Of a stretch of 34,633 bases of DNA, positions 26,709 through 34,633 are shown one piece after another. The position numbers were made by a program, and so were the translations under genes. The DNA is from Stenotrophomonas pictorum JCM 9942. Lineage in GTDB: Bacteria > Pseudomonadota > Gammaproteobacteria > Xanthomonadales > Xanthomonadaceae. The stretch is from assembly GCF_001310775.1 (NCBI RefSeq), contig NZ_BAZI01000004.1:1-34633 (forward strand), read 5' to 3'. The notes beneath the pieces were generated by a model. That model did not search any database and was not told the origin of the DNA. It saw only the letters and a program-made list of their open reading frames with translations. Numbering within the stretch: the stretch's first letter is position 1; the number at the start of each line of letters is the position of its first letter.

Positions 26709-27362
26709 TCAGGTGAGGGAGGTTGAATCCGGCGCGCGCGCACTGGCGCGGAAGCCGGCTTCGGCGAAATGGATCAGTTCCTGCGCGGCCTTGCTGCGAT
26801 GGGCGGCCTCGCTGATGTTGTGTGGGCGCTTGATCAGGCCGAAATCGGCCATGGCGTAGGTCAGCGAACCGGCCAGGAAATCCAGGCGCCAATAAAGTTC
26901 CTCTTTGCTCAGGCCCGGCACGCAGGCGCCGATGGCCTTGCCGAACTCGCGCAGCACGTGGCCGTAGTGGTCGGACAGGAACTTGCGCAGGTTGTCGTTC
27001 TTCTCGGCATAGGCGCGGGCGATGACGCGGACGAAGGCGCCGCCGCTCTGGCGGTCCTGGGCCATCGCCAGCGCAGGCTCGACGAAAGCGGCCAGCAACG
27101 GGCGCAACTCGCCGGGATGGGCGGTGCGCGCCTGTTCCAGCTGGCTCAGGCGGGCAGCGGACATCTCGTCCATGCGGCGGCGGAACACTTCATTGACCAG
27201 GTTGTCCTTGGACCCGAAGTGGTAGTTGACCGCGGCGATGTTGACATCGGCATGACTGGTCACCTGGCGCAACGACGTGCCGGCGAAGCCGTACTGGGCG
27301 AACAGTTCCTCGGCTGCGCCGAGAATCCGGTCCTTGGTGGAAAAGCTGGCGGGTTTGCCCAT
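26709..27362 (-). CDS. TetR-family transcriptional regulator, PsrA-like
   Basis: A 217-residue repressor with an N-terminal TetR helix-turn-helix (about residues 10-57, ending AAVNYHFGSKDNLVNEVF) and a ligand-binding C-terminal domain. The sequence from RQSGGAFVRVIARAYAEKNDNLRKFL onwards resembles the PsrA group, whose members bind long-chain fatty acids or acyl-CoA and control beta-oxidation. It is the first gene of the minus-strand operon with the two beta-oxidation genes, 34 bases before the next start. A PsrA-type inverted repeat lies 16 bases upstream of its ATG, so autoregulation with release by fatty acid is likely. The ligand is inferred. Confidence 0.9.
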   Translation of the reverse strand: MGKPASFSTKDRILGAAEELFAQYGFAGTSLRQVTSHADVNIAAVNYHFGSKDNLVNEVFRRRMDEMSAARLSQLEQARTAHPGELRPLLAAFVEPALAMAQDRQSGGAFVRVIARAYAEKNDNLRKFLSDHYGHVLREFGKAIGACVPGLSKEELYWRLDFLAGSLTYAMADFGLIKRPHNISEAAHRSKAAQELIHFAEAGFRASARAPDSTSLT

Positions 27363-27377
27363 GGCGGCTCAATCAAT

Positions 27378-27391
27378 CAAACGATTGTTTA
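27378..27391 (-). promoter_or_regulatory. Probable operator of the PsrA-like regulator
   Basis: The inverted repeat AAAC (27379-27382), four-base spacer GATT, GTTT (27387-27390), flanked by C and A, fits the described PsrA consensus (G/C)AAAC-N(2-4)-GTTT(G/C) except at the last base. It lies just upstream of the regulator start, in an AT-rich patch within GC-rich DNA. Confidence 0.6.
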
Positions 27392-27420
27392 AATCCTACG
27401 CCTGTGCCAGGGCTCCGGTC

Positions 27421-27437
27421 ATGCTGCCATGCAGCAT
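27421..27437. repeat. Perfect 7-3-7 inverted repeat in the tetR-ndk gap
   Basis: ATGCTGC (27421-27427), CAT, GCAGCAT (27431-27437). It lies between the PsrA-type operator and ndk. It has no T run, so it is not a terminator; it could be a binding site or chance. The 210-base gap between the divergent regulator and ndk contains no gene. Confidence 0.4.
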
Positions 27438-27504
27438 CATTCATCCGCCGCTGTGCAAACGCCAGGGTCAACCGGTAGAATTACCCACCGCAATTCAGGC
27501 TAAG

Positions 27505-27529
27505 CCCGCGTCCGCACGCGGGTTTTTTT
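27505..27529 (+). terminator. Intrinsic terminator upstream of ndk
   Basis: CCCGCG (27505-27510), six-base loop, CGCGGG (27517-27522), then seven Ts. No annotated plus-strand gene precedes it, and the ndk ATG is 43 bases downstream. A TAGAAT hexamer (27476-27481) lies 23 bases upstream. A second small hairpin (GGGCC / GGCCC, 27541-27554) lies between it and the ribosome-binding site. It could attenuate ndk or end a very short RNA. Confidence 0.7.
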
Positions 27530-27572
27530 CATGTACCCTCGGGCCGACCGGCCCATATACCGGAGAATTCCC

Positions 27573-27998
27573 ATGGCGCTCGAGCGCACTCTTTCCATCA
27601 TCAAGCCCGACGCCGTCGCCAAGAACGTGATCGGTGAAATCTACGCCCGCTTCGAAAAGGCCGGCCTGAAGATCGTGGCTGCCAAGTACAAGCAGCTCTC
27701 GCGCCGTGAAGCCGAAGGCTTCTACGCCGTGCACCGCGAGCGTCCGTTCTTCAACGCCCTGGTCGAGTTCATGATCTCCGGCCCGGTGATGATCCAGGCC
27801 CTGGAAGGCGAGAACGCCGTGCTGGCCCACCGTGACCTGCTGGGCGCCACCAACCCGAAGGACGCTGCGCCGGGCACCATCCGCGCCGATTTCGCCGACT
27901 CTATCGACGCCAATGCCGCCCACGGTTCGGATTCGGTCGAGAACGCAGCCATCGAAGTGGCCTATTTCTTCGCTGCCACCGAAGTGGTTTCGCGCTAA
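27573..27998 (+). CDS. ndk: Nucleoside diphosphate kinase
   Basis: A 141-residue enzyme that balances nucleoside triphosphates by transferring the gamma phosphate through a phospho-histidine. It begins [18 protein letters not shown], and the catalytic His is in [12 protein letters not shown] near residue 117. GGAGA lies seven bases before the ATG; an in-frame ATG at 27531 would add 14 unlikely residues from the terminator region. It is followed after 15 bases by rlmN, as in many gammaproteobacteria. Length is normal. Confidence 0.97.
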   Translation: MALERTLSIIKPDAVAKNVIGEIYARFEKAGLKIVAAKYKQLSRREAEGFYAVHRERPFFNALVEFMISGPVMIQALEGENAVLAHRDLLGATNPKDAAPGTIRADFADSIDANAAHGSDSVENAAIEVAYFFAATEVVSR

Positions 27999-28013
27999 GC
28001 AGAGGTTGAAGTC

Positions 28014-29219
28014 GTGAACGAGGTCGTACAGACACCCGCCATCCAGCCGTTGCCGAAAACGGCAGGCAGCGCTGGCAAGCAGAACCTGCTCGACCTTGAT
28101 CGCGCGGGCCTGGAAACGTTCTTCGTCGAAACCCTCGGCGAGCAGAAGTTCCGTGCCCATCAGGTGATGAAGTGGATCCACCACCGCTACGTCACCGATT
28201 TCGACCAGATGACCGACCTCGGCAAGGCGCTGCGCGCCAAGCTGCAGCAGCATGCCGAGGTCGTCGTCCCGAATATCGTGTTCGACAAGCCCTCGGTCGA
28301 CGGCACCCACAAGTGGTTGCTGGCGATGGGCGTGGATGGCAAGAACGCCATCGAAACCGTGTACATCCCCGACAAGACCCGCGGCACGCTGTGCGTGTCC
28401 TCGCAGGTCGGTTGCGGTTTGAACTGTACGTTCTGCTCCACCGCCACCCAGGGTTTCAACCGCAACCTGAGCACCGCCGAGATCATTGGCCAGGTGTGGG
28501 TTGCCGCCCGTCACCTGGGCAATGTGCCGCACCAGATGCGTCGTCTCACCAATGTGGTGATGATGGGCATGGGCGAGCCGTTGATGAATTTCGACAACGT
28601 CGTGCGTGCGATGAGCATCATGCGCGATGACCTGGGCTATGGCTTGGCCAACAAGCGCGTGACCCTGTCCACGTCCGGTCTGGTACCGCAGATCGACCGC
28701 CTCTCGGTCGAGAGTGATGTGTCGCTGGCCGTTTCCCTGCACGCACCCAACGATGAGCTGCGCGAGACACTGGTGCCGCTCAACAAGAAGTACCCGATTG
28801 CCGAGCTGATGGCTTCCTGCGCGCGTTACCTGCGCGGCAACAAGAAGCGCGATTCGGTGACCTTTGAATACACCCTGATGAAGGGCATCAACGACCAGCC
28901 CGAGCACGCCCGCCAGCTGGCGCGGCTGATGCGCCAGTTCGACAACGCGGTGCAGGCCAAGGATTCGGGCAAGGTCAATCTGATTCCTTTCAATCCGTTC
29001 CCGGGAACGCGCTACGAGCGCTCTGACGAAGAGCAGATCCGCGCTTTCCAGAAGATCCTGCTTGATTCGCAGGTGTTGACGATGGTGCGCCGTACCCGTG
29101 GCGATGATATCGACGCGGCCTGTGGCCAGCTCAAGGGGCAGGTGATGGACCGCACGCGTCGCCAGGCCGAGTTCAACCGTCTGCTTGCGGCGCAGGAAAA
29201 CGGAGATGTCGTTGCTTGA
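28014..29219 (+). CDS. rlmN: Dual-specificity rRNA/tRNA adenine-C2 methyltransferase
   Basis: A 401-residue radical-SAM enzyme that methylates C2 of A2503 in 23S rRNA and A37 in some tRNAs. The iron-sulphur motif Cys-x-x-x-Cys-x-x-Cys is in [16 protein letters not shown] (about residues 141-150). The SAM-contact segment is MGMGEPLMN, and the C-terminal catalytic Cys is in [14 protein letters not shown]. The N-terminal accessory domain ([14 protein letters not shown]) is present. The start is GTG at 28014, with AGAGG upstream. Its last 14 bases overlap the start of pilW, suggesting coupled translation. Confidence 0.97.
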   Translation: MNEVVQTPAIQPLPKTAGSAGKQNLLDLDRAGLETFFVETLGEQKFRAHQVMKWIHHRYVTDFDQMTDLGKALRAKLQQHAEVVVPNIVFDKPSVDGTHKWLLAMGVDGKNAIETVYIPDKTRGTLCVSSQVGCGLNCTFCSTATQGFNRNLSTAEIIGQVWVAARHLGNVPHQMRRLTNVVMMGMGEPLMNFDNVVRAMSIMRDDLGYGLANKRVTLSTSGLVPQIDRLSVESDVSLAVSLHAPNDELRETLVPLNKKYPIAELMASCARYLRGNKKRDSVTFEYTLMKGINDQPEHARQLARLMRQFDNAVQAKDSGKVNLIPFNPFPGTRYERSDEEQIRAFQKILLDSQVLTMVRRTRGDDIDAACGQLKGQVMDRTRRQAEFNRLLAAQENGDVVA

Positions 29220-30009
29220 TCGCCTGCTGATGCTGCTGGTCGCCACAGTGCTGGTTACCGGCTGCGGGCATGGTCGCGACTCCAGGGCGGGAACGGTTCG
29301 GCGCATCGAGCAGGTCGCGCCGCAGTACGATCTGCGCGATGACAAGCAGGCGCGTCGGCGCATTCAATACCAAGAGTTGCTGCGTCTGTCCGGTGACCGG
29401 CTGGGACGCAACCAGCTCGACGACGCACTCAAATACGCCCGCTCCGCGCAAAAGCTGGAGCCCTCGGTTCCGGATGCTTACACCGTACAGGCGGTGATCG
29501 AAGGCTACAGGGCCAATCCGGCGGCCGCCGGAGAGCTGTATCGCAAGGCCGCCGAGCTGGCGCCTAAGCAGGGCGATGTGGCCAACAACTACGGCGCCTG
29601 GCTGTGCGGCAATGGTCATCCGGCAGAAGCGCTGGTCTGGTTCGACAGGGCGCTGGCGGATCCGGCGTACGCCGCACGGGCTGATGCACTGGCCAATGCC
29701 GGGGGCTGTGCGCTGGATGCAGGGCAGCGCGAACGTGCCGAGCGCGATCTCCGCCAGGCGCTGGCCTTGGCGCCTGACAACGCGTATGCGCTGGAGTCGA
29801 TGGCACGCAGCGAGTACGCCCGGGGGCGCTATTTCGAGGCGCGCGCCTTCTATCAGCGGCGTCTTGCGGCTGCGCCGGCCACGGTTTCCGTGTTACAAAT
29901 TGCCATTCAGATTGAAGAGCGGCTGGGCGACAGGAGTGCCGCCGGTCGATACCAACAGCGGCTGCGCGAGGAGTTTCCCTCGACAGCGGCCTCGAATCCC
30001 CAAGGCTAG
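29206..30009 (+). CDS. pilW: Type IV pilus biogenesis/stability lipoprotein PilW (PilF)
   Basis: A 267-residue outer-membrane lipoprotein made mostly of tetratricopeptide repeats. It helps assemble the PilQ secretin and stabilise type IV pili. The start at 29206 gives a signal with lipobox VTGC near residue 19; upstream in-frame residues belong to rlmN. Repeats begin near residue 65 and contain typical Ala/Gly-Leu-Tyr patterns ([37 protein letters not shown]). The order rlmN-pilW-rodZ is common in pseudomonads and xanthomonads. Gene naming varies (pilF/pilW) for the same family. Confidence 0.9.
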   Translation: MSLLDRLLMLLVATVLVTGCGHGRDSRAGTVRRIEQVAPQYDLRDDKQARRRIQYQELLRLSGDRLGRNQLDDALKYARSAQKLEPSVPDAYTVQAVIEGYRANPAAAGELYRKAAELAPKQGDVANNYGAWLCGNGHPAEALVWFDRALADPAYAARADALANAGGCALDAGQRERAERDLRQALALAPDNAYALESMARSEYARGRYFEARAFYQRRLAAAPATVSVLQIAIQIEERLGDRSAAGRYQQRLREEFPSTAASNPQG

Positions 30010-30015
30010 TGCATT

Positions 30016-30867
30016 GTGATCAATGATCCAGGTGTGAACGCTTTTGAAGGTGTGGTGGGGTGTGGTGAGCAGCTTCGCCGGGCCCGCGAGGCGGCAGGGC
30101 TGTCGATACAACAGGTTGCTGGTCAGCTGCGTATGCCGGCTCAGGTGGTCGCAGCGCTCGAATGTGAACAGTGGGGTCGCCTCGGTGCGCCCGTGTTCGT
30201 GCGTGGTCAGCTGCGCAGCTACGCCAGGCTGTTGAAGGTGGATATCGGCGAGGCCCTGCAGCGGGCGATGATGGCGCCGATCGAGCCGCCGGCACTGGTC
30301 AGCCACATGCACACGCCGCGGCTCAAGCGTATGGCGGAGAGTCTGGGGCGTCGGGCGGTCTATGGAGTGATCACCGCGGTGCTCGCGGTTCCGGTGTGGT
30401 TTGCCTTCCAGGGCAAACTGGTCGACACCCCGCCCAGTACCGCTTCGTTGGATGTGATGCCCGAGGCGGCGTCCGCGGCGTCGCCTCAGACGGTTGCCGG
30501 GGGGCAGGGGGTACCTGCTCCGGTGGCTGGCAGCGCACCCAAGCGCGCTCCCTATATCGCCTCGATGGCCCCTGTTGCGCGAAATGCGGTCCCGGCCCCT
30601 GCCGCGACGCTGACGCTGGATTTCAAGGGGGACAGCTGGGTGGAGATTCTTGCGCCCGACGGTTCCGTCGTGGAAAAGGGGTTGATTCCCGCCGGGCAGA
30701 TACGCAGCTTCGATATCGGGCAGGTCGGGCGCATGAAGCTCGGCAATGCGGCCGAGGTCGCGGTTCGACAGGCGTCGGGCAGCGTCGATCTGACGCCCTA
30801 CAAGCGCGGCAATGTGGCCCGCTTTACGGTATCCTCTGACGGCTCCGTGGCGCCGGTTTCGTACTGA
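30016..30867 (+). CDS. rodZ: RodZ-like cytoskeletal membrane protein
   Basis: A 283-residue protein. The N-terminal helix-turn-helix (about residues 15-85, GEQLRRAREAAGLSIQQVAGQLRM) binds MreB in RodZ. A basic stretch and one transmembrane helix follow (about 113-133). Then comes a Pro/Ala-rich periplasmic linker, and a C-terminal beta-rich DUF4115-type domain with LDFKGDSWVEILAPDGSVV. RodZ helps set cell width and rod shape. The start is GTG at 30016; a later GTG at 30034 is possible. It lies six bases after pilW. In E. coli rodZ is followed by ispG and hisS, which are absent here. Confidence 0.9.
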   Translation: MINDPGVNAFEGVVGCGEQLRRAREAAGLSIQQVAGQLRMPAQVVAALECEQWGRLGAPVFVRGQLRSYARLLKVDIGEALQRAMMAPIEPPALVSHMHTPRLKRMAESLGRRAVYGVITAVLAVPVWFAFQGKLVDTPPSTASLDVMPEAASAASPQTVAGGQGVPAPVAGSAPKRAPYIASMAPVARNAVPAPAATLTLDFKGDSWVEILAPDGSVVEKGLIPAGQIRSFDIGQVGRMKLGNAAEVAVRQASGSVDLTPYKRGNVARFTVSSDGSVAPVSY

Positions 30868-30924
30868 AACGTGGCATCCAATTAAAACAACAATGCTCCC
30901 CGGAAAAGTGGGGCGAGAGTACGC

Positions 30925-31566
30925 ATGGCGATTGACGACCTGCTCGACGAGCACGAACAAAGTGAACGTGTCCGCACCTGGCTTCGCAAAAATGGGTTTG
31001 GAATTTTTGCCGGAGTGGTGCTGGGTATTGCCGCCATCTACGGTTGGCAGTGGTGGCAGAAGGACCAGGTGGGCAAGCTGGCCGAGGCCAATACCCGCTA
31101 TGAGTCTGTTCTGCGCAGTCTGCAGTCCAAGAATCTCGACGAGGCTGTGAAGGAAGTCGCGGCACTGGAAGGTGGCAAGGCCGGGATCTATGCCGATCTG
31201 GCCGCGTTGGAGCTGTCCAAGGCGCAGGTCGAGGCCGGCAAGCCTGAGGATGCGATCAGGACACTGCGTGGGCTGAACGCCGAAGGCGAGTTCAAGGCGT
31301 TGATCGACCAGCGTATTGCCCGGCTGCTGATCGAAACCGGTAAGCCGGAAGATGCGCTGGCGCTACTGGGCCCGGCAGATGACAGCGCGGCTCTGGAGAT
31401 TCGCGCTGACGCACTGATGGCGCAGGGCAAGCGTGATGACGCGCGGGATCTGTACAGCCAGGCGCTGGCCAAGCTGGATGTCGCTGCTCCGCAGCGCCGT
31501 CTGCTGGAAACCAAGCTGACTGATGCTGGTGGCACTGTGACCGACCCTGCGGCGGAGAAGAACTGA
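30925..31566 (+). CDS. yfgM: YfgM-like tetratricopeptide protein (ancillary SecYEG translocon subunit)
   Basis: A 213-residue inner-membrane protein. The cytoplasmic N-terminus (DDLLDEHEQSERVRTWLRKNG) leads into one transmembrane helix (about residues 25-44) and a periplasmic TPR domain. E. coli YfgM associates with SecYEG and PpiD and helps outer-membrane protein folding. The AIDDLLDEHEQ start, the WWQ after the helix, and its position just before bamB support this. The 57-base gap after rodZ holds a small CCCC/GGGG hairpin next to the ribosome-binding site. Its stop overlaps the bamB start (TGATG). Confidence 0.9.
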   Translation: MAIDDLLDEHEQSERVRTWLRKNGFGIFAGVVLGIAAIYGWQWWQKDQVGKLAEANTRYESVLRSLQSKNLDEAVKEVAALEGGKAGIYADLAALELSKAQVEAGKPEDAIRTLRGLNAEGEFKALIDQRIARLLIETGKPEDALALLGPADDSAALEIRADALMAQGKRDDARDLYSQALAKLDVAAPQRRLLETKLTDAGGTVTDPAAEKN

Positions 31567-32760
31567 TGAAGCTCAAGCAAGTTGCAGGTGTGGCGCTGAT
31601 GGCGATGGCGCTGGCCGGTTGCTCCACGGTCAAGGGCTGGTTTGCCGGGAAGGATGCCGAGGCCAAGAAAGCGCTTGAGCCGATGGAGCTGGCCAAGTTC
31701 GAGCCGACGGCCAGTGTCAGCAAGATCTGGTCGGTGAATGTTGGCAAGGGCGAGGGCCGGATTGGCCTGCGCCAGGCGCCCGTCGTCGCCGATGGCCGTG
31801 TCTACGCGGCGGCCGTAGAGGGCGGTGTGCATGCGCTGGATTTGCAGAGCGGCAAGGAAATCTGGGAATACGTCCCGGCCAAGGAAAAGAAGAAGCCCAA
31901 GCTCCGTCTTTCCGGCGGTCCAGGCGCTGGCGAAGGTGTGGTGGTCATCGGCACGCTGGACGGCAAGGTGATCGCACTCGACGCCAGCACTGGTGCCGAG
32001 AAGTGGACGGCCAAAGTCCCGGGTGAGGTGATCACGGCACCTGCGGTTGCGCAGGGTCTGGTATTCGTGCGCAGCAATGATGGGCGTACCACCGCGTTCG
32101 ACGCCGGCACTGGCGAGCAGCGCTGGTTCAACTCGCAGGAGTTGCCTGCCTTGACCGTGCGCGGCAATGCGCCGGTGGTTGCCGGTCCGGGCGTGCTGTT
32201 CATCGGCAACGATGACGGCACCGTGGCGGCGTTGGCGATGCAGGACGGCCGTCCACTGTGGGAGCAGATGGTAGGCGCGCCGGAAGGGCGTACCGAGCTG
32301 GAGCGCATGTCTGATGTCGATGGCCCCGGTGCTGGAAGGCAATACGCTGTATGTGAGCAGCTTCAAGAACCAGACGCTGGCCATCGAGGGCCCGACCGGG
32401 CGTCCGCTGTGGTCCCGCGATCACGGTGGCGCAGGCGGTGTTGCGGTGTCCTCGGGCAATGTCGTGGTCACCGATGGCAAGGGCGTGGTTTACGGGCTGG
32501 ACAAGATGTCCGGTTCAGCGATGTGGTCGCAGCAGGCGCTGGGGCGCCGCTCGGTGACCGGTCCGGCCATCCACGGCGACTACGCGGTGGTGGGTGATTA
32601 CAAGGGTTATCTGCATTGGTTGCGCCTGGACAACGGCGAACTGGCTGCCCGCGAGAAGGCCGGGGGCGATGCGCTCCGGGCACAGCCTTTGGTGGCTGAC
32701 GGAATTCTGCTGGTGCAGAACGTGGATGGAAAGCTGACCGCATTCCGGTTGGCCCAATAA
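31566..32760 (+). CDS. bamB: Outer membrane assembly lipoprotein BamB, frame broken by a small indel
   Basis: BamB is an eight-bladed beta-propeller lipoprotein of the BAM complex, which inserts outer-membrane proteins. The lipobox is ALAGC near residue 19, and PQQ-like propeller repeats ([33 protein letters not shown]) follow. From about 32324 the true frame changes: [13 protein letters not shown] continues as [27 protein letters not shown]. The shift equals one extra C in the CCCC run at 32324-32327, or a two-base loss. After repair the length is 397-398 residues (E. coli 392), ending TAA at 32760. The break is not at a long repeat, and a sequence error is likely. Confidence 0.92.
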
Positions 32761-32772
32761 GGAGTAAAAGCG

Positions 32773-34169
32773 ATGCTGCCCTTGGTCGCCCTGGTCGGAC
32801 GGCCGAATGTCGCAAGTCCACCCTTTTCAATGCTTTCACCCGCACCCGGGACGCGCTGGTCCATGACCAGCCCGGTGTTACGCGTGACCGTAATTACGGT
32901 GTCTGTCGTCTCAATGAGGACAAACCGTTCCTGATCGTCGATACCGGCGGTATCGCAGGTGATGAGGAAGGTCTTGCCGGCGCGACCGCCCGGCAGGCAC
33001 GTGCTGCCGCAGGCGAAGCCGATCTGATCCTGTTTGTCGTCGATGCCCGCGAGGGTACCTCGGCGCTGGACGATGAAATTCTCTCGTGGCTGCGCAAGCT
33101 GTCGCGGCCGACCTTGCTGTTGATCAACAAGATCGACGGTACCAACGAAGATACCGTCCGCTCGGAATTCTCCCGTTACGGTTTCAGCGAAATGCTGACC
33201 GTTTCGGCGGCCCATCGTCAGGGCCTGGATGACCTGCTGGACGAGGTGGTCGAGCGCTTGCCGGAAGAGGGGACGACCGAGACCTTGGACGATGATCCGG
33301 GTCGCATGCGTATCGCTTTTGTCGGGCGCCCGAACGTGGGCAAGTCCACGCTGGTCAACCGCTTGTTGGGCGAGGAGCGCATGATCGCCTCCGAAGTTCC
33401 CGGCACCACCCGCGATTCGATCGCGGTGGATATGGAGCGTGACGGCCGCGAGTACCGCCTGATCGATACCGCAGGCCTGCGCCGCAAAGGCCGGGTGGAT
33501 GAAGTCGTTGAGAAATTCAGCGTCGTCAAAACACTGCAGGCGATCGAACAGTGCCAGGTTGCCGTTCTGATGCTGGACGCCACCGAGGGCGTTACCGATC
33601 AGGATGCCAGTGTGCTGGGTGCGGTGCTGGATGCCGGTCGTGCGCTGGTTGTTGCGATCAACAAGTGGGATGGTTTGACCGAATACCAGCGCGAGCAGGC
33701 GGAAGCCCTGCTGTCGCGCAAATTGAGCTTCGTGCCTTGGGCTGAAGTGGTGCGTATCTCCGCCCAGCATGGTTCGGGGTTGCGGGAGCTGTTCCGTGCG
33801 ATCCATCAGGCCCATGCGTCTGCGACGATGGAATTCAGTACCAGCGAGGTGAATCGGGCGCTGGAGATCGCGTACGAAACCAACCCGCCGCCGGCCATTC
33901 GTGGCCACGTGTCCAAGCTGCGCTATGTGCACCCGGGCGGCAGTAATCCGCCTACCTTCATCGTCCATGGCACGCGCCTGAAGGATCTGCCGGAGTCGTA
34001 CAAGCGGTATCTGGAGAACTTTTTCCGCAAGCGCTTCAAGCTGGTGGGCACGCCGGTGCAGTTCATCTTCCGCGAGGGCACCAACCCTTACGAAGGCAAG
34101 AAGAACGTCCTCACCGAACGCCAGGTCAAGGCCAAGCGGCGCCTGATGAAGCATGTGAGGGGAAAGTAG
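32773..34169 (+). CDS. der: GTPase Der, frame broken in the first P-loop
   Basis: Der (EngA) is a tandem-GTPase ribosome-assembly factor acting on the 50S subunit, generally essential. The ATG at 32773 has AAGGAG upstream and reads [13 protein letters not shown]. The next codons should give [28 protein letters not shown], but one G is missing at 32812, so the given frame fails. With that G restored the product is 465 residues, normal for Der. The first G domain continues with DTGGIAGDE and NKIDG; the second has [28 protein letters not shown] and NKWDG, then the KH-like C-terminal domain. It lies 12 bases after bamB. The break is almost certainly an error. Confidence 0.95.
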
Positions 34170-34170
34170 G

Positions 34171-34200
34171 AAAAAGGGCGTCCATGGGGCGCCCTTTTTT
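34171..34200 (+). terminator. Intrinsic terminator after der
   Basis: A 10-bp inverted repeat (AAAAAGGGCG at 34171-34180, CGCCCTTTTT at 34190-34199) with a nine-base loop, starting two bases after the der stop. It ends the ndk-to-der gene cluster. Confidence 0.9.
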
Positions 34201-34298
34201 ACTGGTCTTTGCTGGCGCTGCCCGGATTGGCGATGGTGGAGTCCGAGGGTGCACTGCCGGTTCCTGCGTCAATGGCGGGCATGGCGGATAATCACGCC

Positions 34299-34633
34299 AT
34301 GAGCATTTGCGAGATTTCCCCTGAACAGGCGCGTACGCGCCAGACTGCCGGTGCCTTGCTGATCGACCTGCGTCAGGCGCACGAGCGCGCCGGCGGTATG
34401 GCCGAAGGCGCGCTGGGGATTGCCAAAGACGAACTGCTGGCCGCGCCGTCCCTGCATCTGCCTTCACGGGACAGGGAGATCCTGCTGATCTGCCAGAGCG
34501 GCCGACGCTCGGCCGATGCGGCGGCCGCGTTGCAGGCGGCCGGATACACCCGGCTGGCATCGGTTGCCGGCGGCACGGTGGCGTGGCGGGAGGGCAGGCC
34601 TGCCGCTGGTGCAGCCGCTGCTGGATGCTGGTG
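34299..34633 (+). CDS. Rhodanese-domain protein, probably N-terminus of a MoeB-like adenylyltransferase (truncated at window edge, frame broken)
   Basis: From the ATG at 34299 about 95 residues form a rhodanese domain: MSICEISPEQARTRQTAGAL, LIDLRQAHERAGG, and the active-site loop CQSGRRS with the catalytic Cys near residue 65, ending SVAGGTVAWRE. In Xanthomonadaceae I recall MoeB/ThiF-type proteins with such an N-terminal rhodanese domain, but the adenylyltransferase part lies beyond the window. Near 34592-34594 the frame breaks: removing one G from GGG gives WREAGLPLVQPLLDAG, a natural continuation, whereas the given frame is Ala/Gly/Cys-rich. The intended function would be sulphur transfer for molybdopterin or thiamine; this part is inference. 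Confidence 0.75.
   Translation, partial: MSICEISPEQARTRQTAGALLIDLRQAHERAGGMAEGALGIAKDELLAAPSLHLPSRDREILLICQSGRRSADAAAALQAAGYTRLASVAGGTVAWREGRPAAGAAAAGCW

Noticed and set aside
24905-26716. 603-codon plus-strand frame opposite the beta-oxidation enzyme
   Set aside because: The minus-strand protein has intact catalytic motifs; the antisense frame is a shadow.
27495-29363. 622-codon minus-strand frame opposite ndk and rlmN
   Set aside because: Both plus-strand genes are unmistakable; the frame spans two genes and a terminator.
1-34633. CRISPR arrays, tRNA or rRNA genes, insertion sequences
   Set aside because: I saw no regularly spaced direct repeats, cloverleaf-like segments, rRNA signatures or transposase motifs.

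Overview
This window is a chromosomal segment of a high-GC gammaproteobacterium of the family Xanthomonadaceae, most like Stenotrophomonas or a close relative. The evidence is the gene content and order (cmk-rpsA-ihfB-lapA-lapB next to lipid-linked sugar genes and galU; a paired agmatine deiminase / N-carbamoylputrescine amidase; ndk-rlmN-pilW-rodZ-yfgM-bamB-der) and the protein sequences themselves. The genus is my judgement, not a search result. I see no rRNA, tRNA, insertion sequence, phage or CRISPR array.

Layout. 1-860: the C-terminal part of an unknown protein and a small hypothetical gene. 879-1721 (minus): two single-haem c-type cytochromes. 1946-9618 (plus): an RND efflux operon with one lipoprotein adaptor and two different permeases, and no outer-membrane channel gene. 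9690-13509 (minus): a TraB-family membrane protein, a GNAT acetyltransferase and the two agmatine-to-putrescine enzymes. 13598-14250 (minus): a small secreted protein and ribosomal protein L36. 14441-18956 (plus): cmk, rpsA, ihfB, lapA, lapB. 18960-22739 (plus): a polyprenyl-phosphate glycan-1-phosphate transferase, a membrane nucleotide-sugar dehydratase/epimerase and galU. This part looks lower in GC than its neighbours. 23014-27362 (minus): a fatty-acid beta-oxidation operon led by a TetR/PsrA-like regulator with a PsrA-type operator in front of it. 27573-34169 (plus): ndk, rlmN, pilW, rodZ, yfgM, bamB, der. From 34299: the start of a rhodanese-type protein, probably the N-terminus of a MoeB-like protein.

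The most important observation concerns sequence quality or gene integrity. At least seven genes are broken by small indels, eight sites in all: the second RND permease (two sites), cmk, lapB, the CapD/WbpM-like gene, bamB, der and the terminal rhodanese gene. At every site, restoring one or two bases gives a protein of normal family length. Most sites lie in short runs of two to four identical bases. Cmk and Der are generally essential, and LapB and BamB are important envelope factors. Uncorrected sequencing or assembly errors are therefore far more likely than real pseudogenes, and I annotate these genes at full length with the break marked.

I did not find a clearly new biological system. 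The best biological leads are the two-permease RND pump, in which only one permease keeps the classical Asp-Asp/Lys proton-relay residues; the PsrA-type operator on the beta-oxidation operon; and an intrinsic terminator lying just upstream of ndk.
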